Positions 42,317 to 53,568 of a DNA stretch of 64,000 nucleotides are shown here, one piece after another. Each line of letters opens with the position of its first letter. The stretch's first letter is position 1. The DNA lies in NCBI GenBank assembly GCA_038087015.1, contig JASBNA010000003.1, positions 1,426,001 through 1,490,000 of the forward strand, read 5' to 3'. The DNA is from Cerrena zonata (lineage: Eukaryota > Basidiomycota > Agaricomycetes > Polyporales > Cerrenaceae). A program made the position numbers and the translations under genes. Below the pieces are notes generated by a model that was not told the origin of the DNA, made no database searches, and worked only from the letters and a program-made list of their open reading frames with translations.

Positions 42317-44047
42317 GGGAGTCTATTCCAGAAAGAGTGTATGCCAAGCCAGATGAAACGGATACCAAGAACGAAGCAAAGGTCACAGACGGTAAATCAA
42401 TCACGAATGATACGAGCCGGAAGCAGAGTTAGCACCTCAGCCTCACTAGTGGTATGGGTGTATCTCTTGTCAATTTTTTCCGAGAAAGGAAGTGAGCGAG
42501 GATTGGGCGCCTCTTGGACCGTCCGGATATGGTAATCTGCCTCGAGGCTCGCTCACCTCCGAAGCTTCCCAAACCCGGGTTGCATTCTTTGAAACTAGCC
42601 TGCGTTCCTGGTTGACTTGGTTGCTGGGCTGCAGAACAATTCTTGCACCACACTCACCATCAGTCCCTACCCCACCCCCGCCTCGCAATTCAAACTCAAA
42701 CTTAGGCTTCCCTCTTTTTCCACACTTCTCCACCGTCTCCCGCCGAATCCCCGTCTCGAAGCTCTGTCATTCAGGGACCTTCTCCTATTGTTCCGTCCGT
42801 ATTTGTTTCCCTGGGAGAGACGTATATCTGTACTTGTAACTGTCTGCCATATCTCGGATGCGCATCCGATTATCTTTACGTGTCTGGGACCGCTCACGAC
42901 GAGACATACTCCGTTGCTTGTCGACTTCGGCATAGTGAGGCGAACAGAACAATGGTACTGCAGGGTACTGCTTGAACAACCTTTGCCCCGTACCCAAACC
43001 ATGCTGTACACATCGATACATATCCGACACTGATTGAAGGATGATTGAAGGATGATCACCAGCATGCCCGCGGGATGCACTATAATTCCCAAAAACTTTC
43101 CATGATTCTATGATCGGCGAAGGGGGGCAGCCATGACATGAACTCTCAAGATCATCTCACGAGCTCCTTGAGCTTGTCGGAGAGACACGCCTGATCTTCC
43201 GCAGTTACCGGTGCAAAATCCTGGTGCAATTGTGTCATGGTACAACGAGGCCGCGTTTGTTTTGTTTGTTCGAGGCGTTGAGAAGCGTTTATACTCGTCA
43301 CTTTTTGATCCTTTTCACGTTTCCTAATTGTGTTCCAGCGTTCACTGAATCCATCATTCCATTCAATGCTATGTATTTTTCAAGTTACCCGACGTCCAAG
43401 TCACTGCACGCAGACACAGGTTGTCTGATACCGTGGGCGATATCATTCTCAGCGTTCCAAGTTTCCAACGACGATACCGAGAATGGCAGTGGTAAGCAGA
43501 TTAATACACTATTGTACAGACGTACAGACAACAAGCGACGAGAGCTAACTAATAAAGTGAAGACGGAAAACATGAAGGTGAATGAATGATATGCACACGA
43601 AACTTGTAATTACGAACTAGTACGGAATCTAAAGTTAGCATAACACTAAAAACTACGAGACCAGCCTGGGAGAAAGAAATAATGACAAATACGGATGACT
43701 TCTGCCATCTTTGAAAAGATGCAAATATGCAAAGCAAGTGGAGTGTGCAGTACATAGACAATAACGGAAAAGACGAGGTTGAGGGATGCGGGTAATGCTT
43801 GGTATCGATACAATCCGGAAGACCGGGGAATACAAGAGCTGATATGATAATGCTCGATAACCGATAAACGGGTTGGGAGTTGCCTGGACGGAGTGTGAAC
43901 AGATATTATCTGGAGGCACAAAGATCCGTCAGTCAGTAAAGGCTGTGCGCCACAACGAATTACGAGAGTCGGAGTCGGCACTTACGGGACGGAGACAAAA
44001 AACAAACGAGATGTGTTGGGAGTTACGCCACAACGGTGTGAGTGCAC
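42317..44047. other. Spacer of 1.7 kb, no gene seen
   Basis: Open frames of 100-140 codons lie on both strands around 42490-43090 but mirror one another and have no splice or family support. Contains the NOP2 promoter. Confidence 0.4.
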
Positions 44048-44284
44048 TCAGCGGAACGGACAGTTCGCTGCATGGGCACCGCGGTAACCACAATGGCAGC
44101 ACTGGGGCTGACTCATGTCGACGGGGGTGTGGGCAACAGAGGCGTCGGTCCCAGCAGTGGTACGCTGTTGTGTCACATTAGGAGTGGCGAAGGTGATGTC
44201 CGATGTACTCCAACTGTGTACTTGTGTACACACATTCGGAGTGGCGATGCGAGAGGCGTGTACGATGGTGGTAGCAGTGCACAT
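44048..44284 (-). CDS. Small Cys/His-rich protein with a zinc-knuckle-like end (candidate)
   Basis: Unspliced frame of 78 codons from an ATG at 44284 in good context (TTCACAATGTG). The N-terminal part is Thr/Ala/Val-rich, with a small internal duplication (RIATPNV and TFATPNV). The C-terminus is QCCHCGYRGAHAANCPFR, with Cys and His spaced C-x2-C-x5-H-x3-C, close to but not the same as a CCHC zinc knuckle. A TATAAG on the minus strand at 44505-44500 is followed by about 200 bases of CT-rich, leader-like sequence. I do not recognise the family. It could be a chance frame, but the motif, promoter and start context together make a gene plausible. Confidence 0.5.
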   Translation of the reverse strand: MCTATTIVHASRIATPNVCTQVHSWSTSDITFATPNVTQQRTTAGTDASVAHTPVDMSQPQCCHCGYRGAHAANCPFR

Positions 44285-45133
44285 TGTGAAGTGATTGCAA
44301 ATGTGTGTGGCGTAAGCAATGAATAGGAGGAGACTGTTATGCGCGATGCCAAGGTCAGGGATTAAGTGTGTATGGACGCGATGAGTCTCGGAGGAGGTCA
44401 AGAGGGAGTTGAGCGAGTAGAGGTGTATGCAAGCTTTGAAGGGAAGAGTCAATTAGTGAGGGGGAATGGATTGGAAGGCGAGGAGTAGTAAAGTTGTTGC
44501 TTATATCTTTAACAGGCCTACCAAGGTGGCGTCCATATATGCAGCAGGGGGGCAGTGCCGAACATAAACCCATTCCGGTTACTACAAGAGGTACTCTTTT
44601 GCTACTGATGGCCGCGCGAGAACTGTTTCAGGGGGTCATAGGACTGAGATCCAAGAACGGGATATTCTAGCGGAGGTCGGAATTGACAATGTGAGCGTAT
44701 ATGGACTAGGGGGAGATTAGTATATTGGAAAACACGTCCGCGGTTGGTGTCGTAACAGGAGTAGCGTCATCTGGTAGTCACACTCGGAAGGAACGCGGGA
44801 GTAATATCTGTTTGGACGAGTTAGTGGTTGACTGTGTCAATAAAGGTGCGAAGTCATCTCAGAGGGATAGCGTGAAGTGAGCCGGTGCATTCGGGAGGCG
44901 AAAGCAGCAGACTGTCAGGGGGTTGCCTTACGGGATATGTTTTATTTATGGCAAGGTTAGTGCATTGAGGCGTGTCCGAAAGTGAAACTAGTACAGGTGT
45001 AGACAGAGGGAGCCTGTAGCATGACTGGCTGGTTGCCACTGCCAGATCTCTCACTGGCCTACCAGACAGAGTCCCGTAAAGCCGAGAGACGCCCAGCTCC
45101 CCGCGTCACGCCCAATGCCGATGAACACCTCCC
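44285..45133. other. Divergent spacer with minus-strand TATA at 44500-44505
   Basis: Apart from the TATAAG box of the small Cys/His-rich gene, nothing recognisable was seen. The right end holds the FUN14 gene promoter. Confidence 0.4.
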
Positions 45134-45141
45134 TGACGTCA
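45134..45141. promoter_or_regulatory. CRE/ATF palindrome TGACGTCA before the FUN14 gene
   Basis: Perfect octamer 160 bases upstream of the ATG at 45294. Confidence 0.4.
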
Positions 45142-45293
45142 CACCGCCTCTTCCAGCTGCACGACTCCCTGCAGCTTCATGTTCATGTTGAATTCAAATT
45201 TCCTTCTTGCCAACACAATCCACCAACGTGTTTGCACAGTAATACAGTGTACCATCCTTGCGATCAACCGTAATACTTGGCCGGTCTTCTAGC

Positions 45294-46206
45294 ATGCTCT
45301 ATACACCGCTCTTTATCCAATCCCGTACTGCCTGTCTGCAGCGTGGTGCAACAAAATCACTTACAAGAATCAGCCCAGCAAGGACATTCCCGCAGTCATC
45401 CCCCCAGACCGTTACCAGGTCGCAATTCGCCACAATTAATAACATTAAAGGCTTTAATTCATTCCTTCTGCCGCGACCCTCCAGTCTGACATTAAAATCA
45501 CGGAGCCTTTTACGTTACAGGAAGCTCTACCAAGTCACTGGGCTCGCGGGTCTCGGCCTAAGTTTATCACTGTTGACTGCACCAGTCTACTGCGAACGTA
45601 AGTTTCATAAACTTTTATTCTACCCGCTCCTCCAAACCTAATGCTATTGGTCCACACGGACTTGTCATATACCAATTTCCGGATGTCGAATTCTGAACTT
45701 CTTTTCCATATGTAGCCGTTCCCCCAAATACGTCGAATGAGGTTCCAACCCCGCCAACGCGATCTTTAGAAGACCTACCGCCAGCACCCAAGTCTTCTGT
45801 CAGTCTATACGAACTCTCGTTCGGCACAACCGCCGGGATTTGTGCTGGGGTATTCGTAAAGAAAGGCGCCAAGATGGCTGCGTTTGTGTTTGGAGGCGTG
45901 TTTGTATTGCTTCAGGTACGCTCACGTATCATGCTGGTTGTCTCTTTTTCTCACCTTCACATGTGAACCCGCCGTCACTGGATTGAATTATATCAGTACC
46001 TTGGCTCGCTCAATATGGTTCGCGTGAATTGGACGAAGATAGGTCAGCGCTTTGAGAACTTGTTCTACACTGTCGATGCACAGGGTACTAGACGTGCTCC
46101 GAATGTCGGCTCCCTTTTGCGCTGGTTGGTAGATTTCCTCACCTCAGACTTTCAGCCGAGAGCTTCTTTCATCGCGGGATTTGCTTTGGGACTTCGGATT
46201 GGCTAG
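45294..46206 (+). CDS. FUN14-domain mitochondrial membrane protein
   Basis: FUN14 proteins sit in the mitochondrial outer membrane; animal FUNDC1 is a mitophagy receptor, while yeast Fun14 is poorly known. The start at 45294 gives MLYTPLFIQSRTACLQRGA, an Arg/Ser-rich, acid-poor leader consistent with mitochondrial import. A hydrophobic stretch follows (VTGLAGLGLSLSLLTAPVYC). After an intron ending near 45716 come SLYELSFGTTAGICAGVFVKKGAKMAAFVFGGVFVLLQ, the FUN14 core, then a second intron and YLGSLNMVRVNW. The end ASFIAGFALGLRIG is the last conserved helix of the domain. An LC3-type Y/W-x-x-L motif before the domain cannot be assigned with certainty. Confidence 0.85.
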
Positions 46207-46606
46207 ATATGTGAACAAAGTCGTGCGATGATATATCGTAGATCCCTAGAATTTCGAATCGTAGATTGTCAATAATCAAGATGGCGTGGCGTATATTTGT
46301 AGAACACCGCCTGACGAATACCTGTATGTGCATCAGCTACACATCACTAGACCCTTCCCTATTCACCGGTATAAACGGTTTATGTTCTCCGCCGCGTACA
46401 TAAATTTAGAAGACTGCGACCTGAAGAGAGGTATTCCTCTGAACCTGTGAGGAGGGGTGCGGGTTCAGAATTAGCAAATCTACTAAACCGCTTACGGAAC
46501 CGTATGGTTATTGGTAGACTCGGTCAATTACTCATCTGCACAATAAGTCACGCCGGCTTTCGTCCAGAGTATCCATCCAATCTCGATTATGCGCTTAGTA
46601 CATTTG

Positions 46607-47293
46607 TTACACTCCGTCCAGAACCCCCTTGACCTTGCTAATCACTTCCTCGTTTGCTTTTCCCCGCTCGTACCCCTCTCTACCTTCCACGACCAAGCCA
46701 ATGATTTCGTGCAATACTTCCGGCAACTCAGTAATTCCAGCAACCGGTTCCTTCAACGCTTTCTTTCCCTTCTCGAATCCTTGGACCCCGGTCTCTACGA
46801 TCTCATCCGCCGATCGAGGAACGTGTAATCTGTGTATCGGCTGGTCCGTCCTTCGTTGACTAATTCTCCAAGTATTCATGGGGAACTCGGTTGGTGGTAA
46901 TTCAAGCGATGCCCGAGCCAACGTCTCCAAGCCTTCGAAATCCTCTTGGTTCACGACTAGAATTTCGCCTCTGGCATCAACGGCTACATTGGGATGGAAA
47001 AATGCGACGGAGAACCCGTCAGGATTGGCAGGTGCGTGATACAGGGCTGCGAATGCAAGCCCCTCTCGAGTTGGTGTGAATGATTCGGGTGATAGATAAG
47101 AGCCTGCCCGGGTATGCCATCCAGAATATTTGGATGACCAAGAAGACATGACTTCTCCTTCTGACTGATGAGGTTGATTGAAGAGAGAAGCTCTTCGTAA
47201 GATGGGCTGGGTGTTGTAAGCGAGGAGAAGGACGAATGCAAGGACTGCGGTATAGAGTACAAAAGGTCGTTTGACTGTTATCGATAGAACCAT
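46607..47293 (-). CDS. Single-pass membrane protein of unknown function
   Basis: One uninterrupted frame of 228 codons, unusual here where most genes are spliced. The start at 47293 (MVLSITVKRPFVLYTAVL) leads at once into one hydrophobic helix (FVLYTAVLAFVLLLAY), so it is probably a signal anchor. The rest is soluble: SSWSSKYSGWHTRAGSYLSPE, FVHP-like FFHPNVAVDARGEILVV, and a C-terminal Glu/Lys/Gly-rich helix ending SKVKGVLDGV. No enzymatic motif or family was recognised. A GTG-led extension upstream of 47293 has no support. It is convergent with the FUN14 gene at 400 bases. Confidence 0.7.
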   Translation of the reverse strand: MVLSITVKRPFVLYTAVLAFVLLLAYNTQPILRRASLFNQPHQSEGEVMSSWSSKYSGWHTRAGSYLSPESFTPTREGLAFAALYHAPANPDGFSVAFFHPNVAVDARGEILVVNQEDFEGLETLARASLELPPTEFPMNTWRISQRRTDQPIHRLHVPRSADEIVETGVQGFEKGKKALKEPVAGITELPEVLHEIIGLVVEGREGYERGKANEEVISKVKGVLDGV

Positions 47294-48460
47294 GAAAGGC
47301 GAGACACGACAAGACGATGACTCGACTGCTTTGAACACCGTGACGATGAGGGTTATAGGAGTAACGTGCACAATGCTGCGGTCGTCAGCAGGTTACACCA
47401 GACGACGTGGAGCTATTTGGTACGGCATGTGGTGCTCAAATTACTCTTCAGAGGTAAGCTACCGTTTATCGCATGATAAACTCTATTTCGAAGCACACTG
47501 CGAAACGAACTGCATATGGACAGCATTCTCGATCGTGATCAGGTGAGCGATCAGTCGATCAGTTAATCGAAGGACCGTGAATGAATGTGAGATATCGTTA
47601 CCGATGCACGGTTGGCTCGTAAAGCCATTTATAAAGCGGGTACCAATGGGGCGGACTCCCCCAACTTCTGATGTTGGTTGAAAATGCCATTGTAATATTT
47701 ACGTCGTGAAATATGCGGGTTGCCCGTTTGCTTGGATGTTCTGGCCCAGTGGTGTAGAAGTCGTCGCGGCTCTCTTCAGCAAGTTGATTTATTAGCTACG
47801 AGGGCAAAAGTTCCCCAAGATGGTTCTGATAACCCTCCAGTCCCTTACGACAGCCTACGACTTCCTCGCGAATCATTGAGTTCTGTGTACCTTACACACG
47901 CGACGAAACGGGATCGTTATTAATGCCTACAGCAGTACCATCTCCTGAAGGGGATATGATGAGTATATGATGATGTCACGGTACTCACCGCAGACCTTTT
48001 AGCCAAACTCCTTCGGGTACGACGTGCATACGCAGCAGAAAGATCCCAGATATGAGATTCTGATTCTATACCAGATACATGTTTTTACAGATCTTCTGTC
48101 AAGCCCTAATATGTAGTGTCCGGTGCACGAAACCTTTGAGTAAACTATGATGATAATGTGAGTACCTGTACGACCTATCAATGACGAGAAAACCCCAGCT
48201 GCCAAAATCCAATTACCAATAATCTCCGCCTCGAGGAACGTGCCCACCCTTCGATTCAAGTCCCCTCTAACAACACCGCCTCATAGCACCTATATTCTCA
48301 CAGACGAGATCAAGGACAGACGACTAACAATGACAGCCGGCGGGCGAATCAGGAATCAAGAAGTAAGAATCAAAAACCTTAGCAACTGTCCTATCACAAG
48401 CCAGGGAGTTTTGAAAGCTTGTCTTCCAATTCACATAGATCATCGCCCCGTCCGCCTAGC
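47294..48460. other. Spacer of 1.2 kb, no gene seen
   Basis: Holds the promoter of the single-pass protein gene and the 3' region of the next minus-strand gene. Open frames are short and unsupported. Confidence 0.4.
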
Positions 48461-50543
48461 TTATCTGCCCGAAACCGCCGCACTCAAGACCAATTGCTTC
48501 CACTGTGAACGTGTGATTGAGGGTGCTCCGTGACCAGCGGAATGGGGTATACCTCCGTATCCATTGCCGAATCCAGATGGTTGTTGTCCTCCGCGATAGG
48601 CTGCCGAGGCCGTCGGATGAGGTGCCCTTCCCAAAGCAGCTTGGAAATGCATTGCATTCCTGGTTTGACGTGCAGGATCAGAATGCAACGGGCTTGGGTA
48701 CGGTTGTCCCCTCATATCTGACCCGTGACCGATGGACGCATACCTCCGAACTTCGACGCCCACCATAGGGAATGGGTTTGATAGTGGCTGGTTGAATGGA
48801 TTAGGAGCACCATGGGGTATATGTGGACTAGCAGTATATGAACGATAGACTGGGTCACTGTATGATCGGAGGTGCGCTATCGGGGTTTCGGAATGGAAAT
48901 GAAGGCTTGGAGCAACTGAATGCACGGAATTCGGAGTCGCGGTATGTGTACGAGGAGGTGACGAAATCGTGGATTTGATCCTAGGATTGGTAGAATGGTA
49001 TGACACACTCGACATTGACTGAGTGTCCGAATTCTCTTGAGTGTCTCTCTCGGAATACAGCGAATAAATCGAGGATGGGCTCTCCGGGACCTTAGGCTCC
49101 TCGGACATCACCTTTCCGTTCGTACCTGTCAAGGGAGGGATTTGGTAAGGTGACAAGGAGTATGATCCCTTTGCGATATGAAGTGAACCCGCGCTATTGA
49201 ACGTTAGCGTCGAGTACACGGAATCGGGGGTACCATTGCGTGAACAAGGTTCCATAAAGGGATTGAACAAAGGAAGGACGGGAGGCCTCGAATTGCGTCT
49301 CTGGCTAAACGTTCTTGAAAGACGTGCGAGAGCGTTTTGTCGCAACGAAGGAGCTGGGCTGTTCGTAACTGAACGCAAGGACGGAGTGCTAGACGCCGAT
49401 CTTAGAGAAGCAGGAATAGGAGTACTCGCCACGGAGTGAAGAGAATTGTGTACGGGACTTTCCATACTGAACGCTGACGCCATTGCTGCGGAAGGTGGCA
49501 TCCGAGGTGAGGCTATGGAACCATACGACCCAAGGCCATACATTCCTGAGGGGGATGACACTACGGGAGATATTGGACTTGGCATGCCGTTAACCACCTG
49601 CAACCTCTTAGAAGAAGTATTCCTATTGACTTCTTGGACCTGCTGTCGCGGTATTGGGGTATCTTTCATGGGAGATAGACTGTTAGCGGATTCAGTGCGG
49701 CGTAACAGATGTGTGGTCGAGTTGATTGAAGCAGTGGAAGCGCGACGACTCGCGACAGGGGTGTCTAGGAGTAAATTGGGGGTGATCTTGGGTATGGGGA
49801 AGGGAACACGGGACATGAGACACAAGCAGACCGTGTATCCTACCACTGTAGAGTTCTGTCAGATTATAGTACATAATATGATAAGTGATGGCATACATAG
49901 ACCGGTAATGCCCCAAGAGCCTGCGAGAAAGGCTAGCTCGACTTCAGTGCATACGGTTCGGGAACCTAAGGGTCGTAGTTCAGAATTTATATAATTCGTA
50001 TTGTTGTAAATGCAACTCACTAAAAATCTTGCAGGAGAAACTGCCACCAAACATGGTATACAAAACGGCGGCAGCTGCCCCGAAGGTGAGAAAGTCACAT
50101 CACAAGCATATGGAAATTGACTTACCAACATGAATAGCGACTAGAAATAGCATCCGGGCGAAATCAACCCAGATCTTGAAAACACAGACGGCCCTGGGAA
50201 AGCAAACTGAGTGGCTGTTCAGACATTAATATTTTATTTGCACTCACATAAGATATTGGACAACAGTCGTAACACCGTTCATCGAGATCATCCCAATGAC
50301 AATGCCACCTGTGGGATAGTGAGGCTGAGAATGCATAGAGGAGAGAATAAGAGCTTACGTTGTAGGATGGTGAAACTATTCCATTCCTTGGCAAGATAGA
50401 CGGAAAGGATAGAAGCCCAGGTAAGGCTGATAATAGCAATAAAAGCTGTGAGAGTCTTTAGTAAGTTGAGTCGAAACTTTTCGGAGTGTTTACTCACCGA
50501 AAATAATCGTTCGGACCTTGCGAAAAAGGGACCACAACTCCAT
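48461..50543 (-). CDS. MARVEL-like four-helix membrane protein A with long Ser/Pro tail
   Basis: The start at 50543 gives MELWSLFRKVRTIIF, then (next exon) AFIAIISLTWASILSVYLAKEWNSFTILQ. Further exons give GIVIGMISMNGVTTVVQYLM, VFKIWVDFARMLFLVAIHVG with AAAAVLYTMFGGSFSCKIF, and, after joins near 49965 and 49887, AFLAGSWGITVVGYTVCLCLM. Helix layout and the loop Cys resemble fungal MARVEL-type proteins. The last exon (about 49830 to 48461) is a 450-residue cytosolic tail rich in Ser, Pro, Asn, Tyr and Arg, with many SP sites (for example TPIPASLRSASSTPSLRS) and the end QWKQLVLSAAVSGR. The tail is a likely phosphorylated scaffold. A TATATA on the minus strand lies near 50734-50739. Function is unknown. 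Confidence 0.7.
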
Positions 50544-51158
50544 GACTCAAAAGTAAAAGATATACTAAAAATGAAAGTAAAGACAGTCCGGTATCTTTTG
50601 AAAATAAACGAAAGGAAGCCCTCCAGGGTAGCTTCAAGAGGAGCCCGAATAAAACGAAAGGGAAGGGGGCTTGACTCTGTCAACGCCCAAGGAACGAAGA
50701 GGTGCTCGCGAAGCAAGAGGCATTGTGAAGGAGTATATAAGAAGGTATCCAGGGGGCTAATGACAGGCCGCATGTCTATTCTCATCAAGTTCTTGACAGA
50801 GCCTGAGTCCAATCATTGGCTGAGTCCTTCAAGCTGTCCAGCCTCTTCGAAATTGACACCTGCGCGCTGACGGGGCCGTCCAGGTTAGCATCTAGCACTC
50901 ACCAGATCGTGTGGTGATCACAAAGGTCGTCAAGTGGGTATCAAACAGCTTAGAGGAAATGAAGTCATTTTGCAATTCGGGGTGAACATGGAAGTTCCAA
51001 GTTGGGATGCGAGTGCATCCATCACCAAGAAGGCGTTTTGAGTGTCACACCCTGGTCACATTTCATCAAGGCCGTCACACCCGGCCTCCACGGAAGCACA
51101 CCAGCAGCTGTCGCGGCACTCATACAGGCGCGACTTGTACGTCGGGCGAATTGATACC
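50544..51158. promoter_or_regulatory. Divergent promoter region of gene A and the proton channel
   Basis: Contains a minus-strand TATATA at 50734-50739 and an overlapping CCAAT/ATTGG near 50813-50820. Short upstream ATGs on the minus strand (50785, 50773, 50722) precede the preferred start and may form small upstream frames. Confidence 0.4.
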
Positions 51159-51973
51159 ATGTCTGAACAGGACCCTTTGTTACCATCCCAGGCGGAATAT
51201 AACGACGTCGACGTGGAAAATAATAGCGATGACACCCAGAAACATGGCTGGAGGTTCCGAATGGCTGAATTTCTCGAATCGAAGCCAATGCATTACACCG
51301 TACTCGCACTGGCATGTATCACTGTTTCTTTTGTAACTTCGAACTCTTCCCAATAACCACCATTGTTATCTTTCCGTGTATGTAGGTTGTAATTGATTCT
51401 GGTTGTGTCTTAGCCGACCTCGCATACACCGTCCTGTCGGATTCATGTACTTCACCAGAAGGCCCTGGAGCACCATTATGGCTAAATGTCCTATCCCATA
51501 TATCCCTCGCTATCACCATACTATTCCTGATTGAAATTCCCTTGACTTTATGGTCTATTGGATGGGAACATTACAGTCCCTTTGGTGACACCCCCCACGG
51601 AGGTTTGCATCTCTTCGATGCATTCATTATAGTTACAACATTTGTCCTGGAGATCATTCTTCGTGGAAAAGAAAGGGAACTTGCATCCCTCCTTATCATT
51701 CTGCGTTTGTGGCGTCTCGTCAAGCTCGTCGGAGGTACGTATGACTATGATTTCACTATTCTGAAACAAGTTGTTGAATGATTGCGTCAAAAAGGCATTG
51801 CCGTTGGCGCAGGAGATCTGGGAGAGGAAAACGTGAAGGCTCTCATAGAAACCAAACAAGAACTTGAGTCTACAACAAGGGCGCTCACCGAAGCACAGGA
51901 TGAAAATCAACGACTTCGAGCACGGATAGCTTGGTTAGAGACCGAAGGAAACGGCTCAGGTCCATCAGTCTAA
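51159..51973 (+). CDS. Voltage-gated proton channel (Hv1/HVCN1 type)
   Basis: Hv1 channels consist of a voltage-sensor domain alone and conduct protons outward. The acidic N-terminus MSEQDPLLPSQAEY precedes helix S1 (HYTVLAL..VVIDSGCVLADL, with the selectivity-type Asp). S2 is LNVLSHISLAITILFLIEIPL, S3 is LFDAFIIVTTFVLEIILR with its Asp, and S4 is LLIILRLWRLVKLVGG, with Arg, Arg, Lys at three-residue intervals. The intron from 51736 must be cut at the later AG (after CAAAAAG), since the first AG leads to a stop. It then joins GIAVGAGDLGEENVKALIE and a coiled coil (TRALTEAQDENQRLRARIAWLE), the usual dimerisation end. The first intron starts either at GCATGT (51312) or at GTTTCT (51324); both are in frame. 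Confidence 0.85.
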
Positions 51974-52156
51974 TTTATTACAGGATGTACATCTCAATCA
52001 TTTATTCCCAGAAAAAATAGATGTGAATAAAATAACGCTACAGGTTTGAACAAACGAATGGATGAAGAGGACACGATATATCGATACAATAGGGTTCGTG
52101 ATGTCATCTTAGCAATGAGCTTCATGAAGATGGGAATGGTGACAGGGAGGAGGCCA

Positions 52157-53568
52157 TCACAAAGGTAATCGGGCAGAAGGACGTGTTCTGCCAGCAGGAA
52201 CGTCCGCCTGGACCCATTCTGAAAGTCGGCGGAACTCGATGGGTTGATCAGGGTCAACAACGCTCTCAGGAAACTGGTGGTAAGATGAGCGAGTTGAATG
52301 CGAGTGAACAGCATCAATGCTGTCAAAGCTGTGGTTGAAGTTGGGAAGAACTAGATGGGTGGCCTTCGGTGCGGGCGCAGGAGCAGAAGAACCGAACCAG
52401 TAGGACTTCAGGATGGTAGTGATCGGACGAGCCTTTGGTGGAGCTCTGGGCATAGCGAATGGCTGGTCAACACCACGACGAACCCTCAGGCTCTTCGCCC
52501 ACGTAGGACGCAATGACTCCTTGCTCGATTCATGTACCAACAACCTGGGCAACGACTCGAGGGGTCCTTTCTCGACATCCGTCCAAGGAGCCTTCGGGGG
52601 ACTTAAGGCCTCGTCGTCATCCGAAGGATTGAAAACGGGGCTTTCATGAGGTAAAGAAGCCTTCAACTTGAATGGTTTGGGTGCAGTAGGCATGGAGATA
52701 GGGCGGGCCATGACTTGTTTGGTAGTGGCAACTTCGCGTTCTACGAACCAAGGAACGGTGTAAACTGTAGCAGCCCAAACTCCGCCATAGATCCTCCAAT
52801 GAGAAAAGGACATAACGAGAAGCGTTAGGAAGTATACAATGACTGTATAGAGATTAGCTTCGGCGTAACTAGGAGATTCATGATAAATGACTCACGGGCC
52901 GTGCACGAAATCCAAGTGATAATCACAAGTACGAAAGACGAGGCACAGACAGCTTCCGTCACTATTCGATGCAAAACTCAATCAAGGAGAAGGACTAAAC
53001 GTGACATCAGAACTTACCCGTGGCGCCGCAGTAAGCGGGAGGACCTGTAACAGTGATGTCTATCGCGGCAGCTATTGGACCAATTAGAATTTCAAGTCTC
53101 AATGTAATAATTGGTACTAAGGACAAACCTAGTTGCAGCACGCTGACAGCCCCAGTCCATAAACATTCAAAACCAACTTGAGCAGTCCTGGCCGTCGGGA
53201 TACAGAGTTCTGCCAGAGCACTGAATGACAGATGATTAGTTTCACCAGACAAAGGGACGTCAAGAAGGAACGTACAGAAGAAGGCAGAATAGAAAGACCA
53301 CACTGTTGAAAATGATGAAAGTAGGCGCACCAAATGCTACATATAAAGATATCAGTGGGAGGCCTTAGATGAAGCTAACGAGAATTCACGTACCTGATAA
53401 ACCAGCATCCTTCAATGAGACGATCTCCCATATTGAGAAACCAAAGGCAAGAACGTTCAAATACAATGTAATAGCTATAACATAGGGAAGTTAGAGGGCT
53501 TTCCGAGTTAGTTGGAGCAGAGACTCACCAAATACAACGAGTCGTAGGGTAAGGAATGGACTACGCAT
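52157..53568 (-). CDS. MARVEL-like four-helix membrane protein B with Ser/Pro tail
   Basis: Starts MRSPFLTLRLVVFVIALYL at 53568. Further exons give NVLAFGFSIWEIVSLKDAGLS, TFIIFNSVVFLFC, the segment LAELCIPTARTAQVGFECLW with GAVSVLQLAAAIDIT, and SFVLVIITWISCTVIVYFLTLL, that is four helices. The large last exon begins MSFSHWRIYGGVWAATVYTV. It encodes a cytosolic tail rich in Pro, Ser and Arg, with acidic SDDDE and DVEKGP patches, ending RPSARLPL. Helix order, exon pattern and tail make it a probable distant paralogue of genes A and C. No specific function is known to me. Confidence 0.7.

Noticed and set aside
42490..43092. Overlapping open frames of 115-141 codons on both strands
   Set aside because: Frames on opposite strands mirror one another, have no splice context, and lie in the NOP2 upstream region.
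51312..51385. GC-AG intron in the proton channel gene
   Set aside because: A GT donor at 51324 gives an equally open frame with four more residues in S1, so the GC donor is not required.
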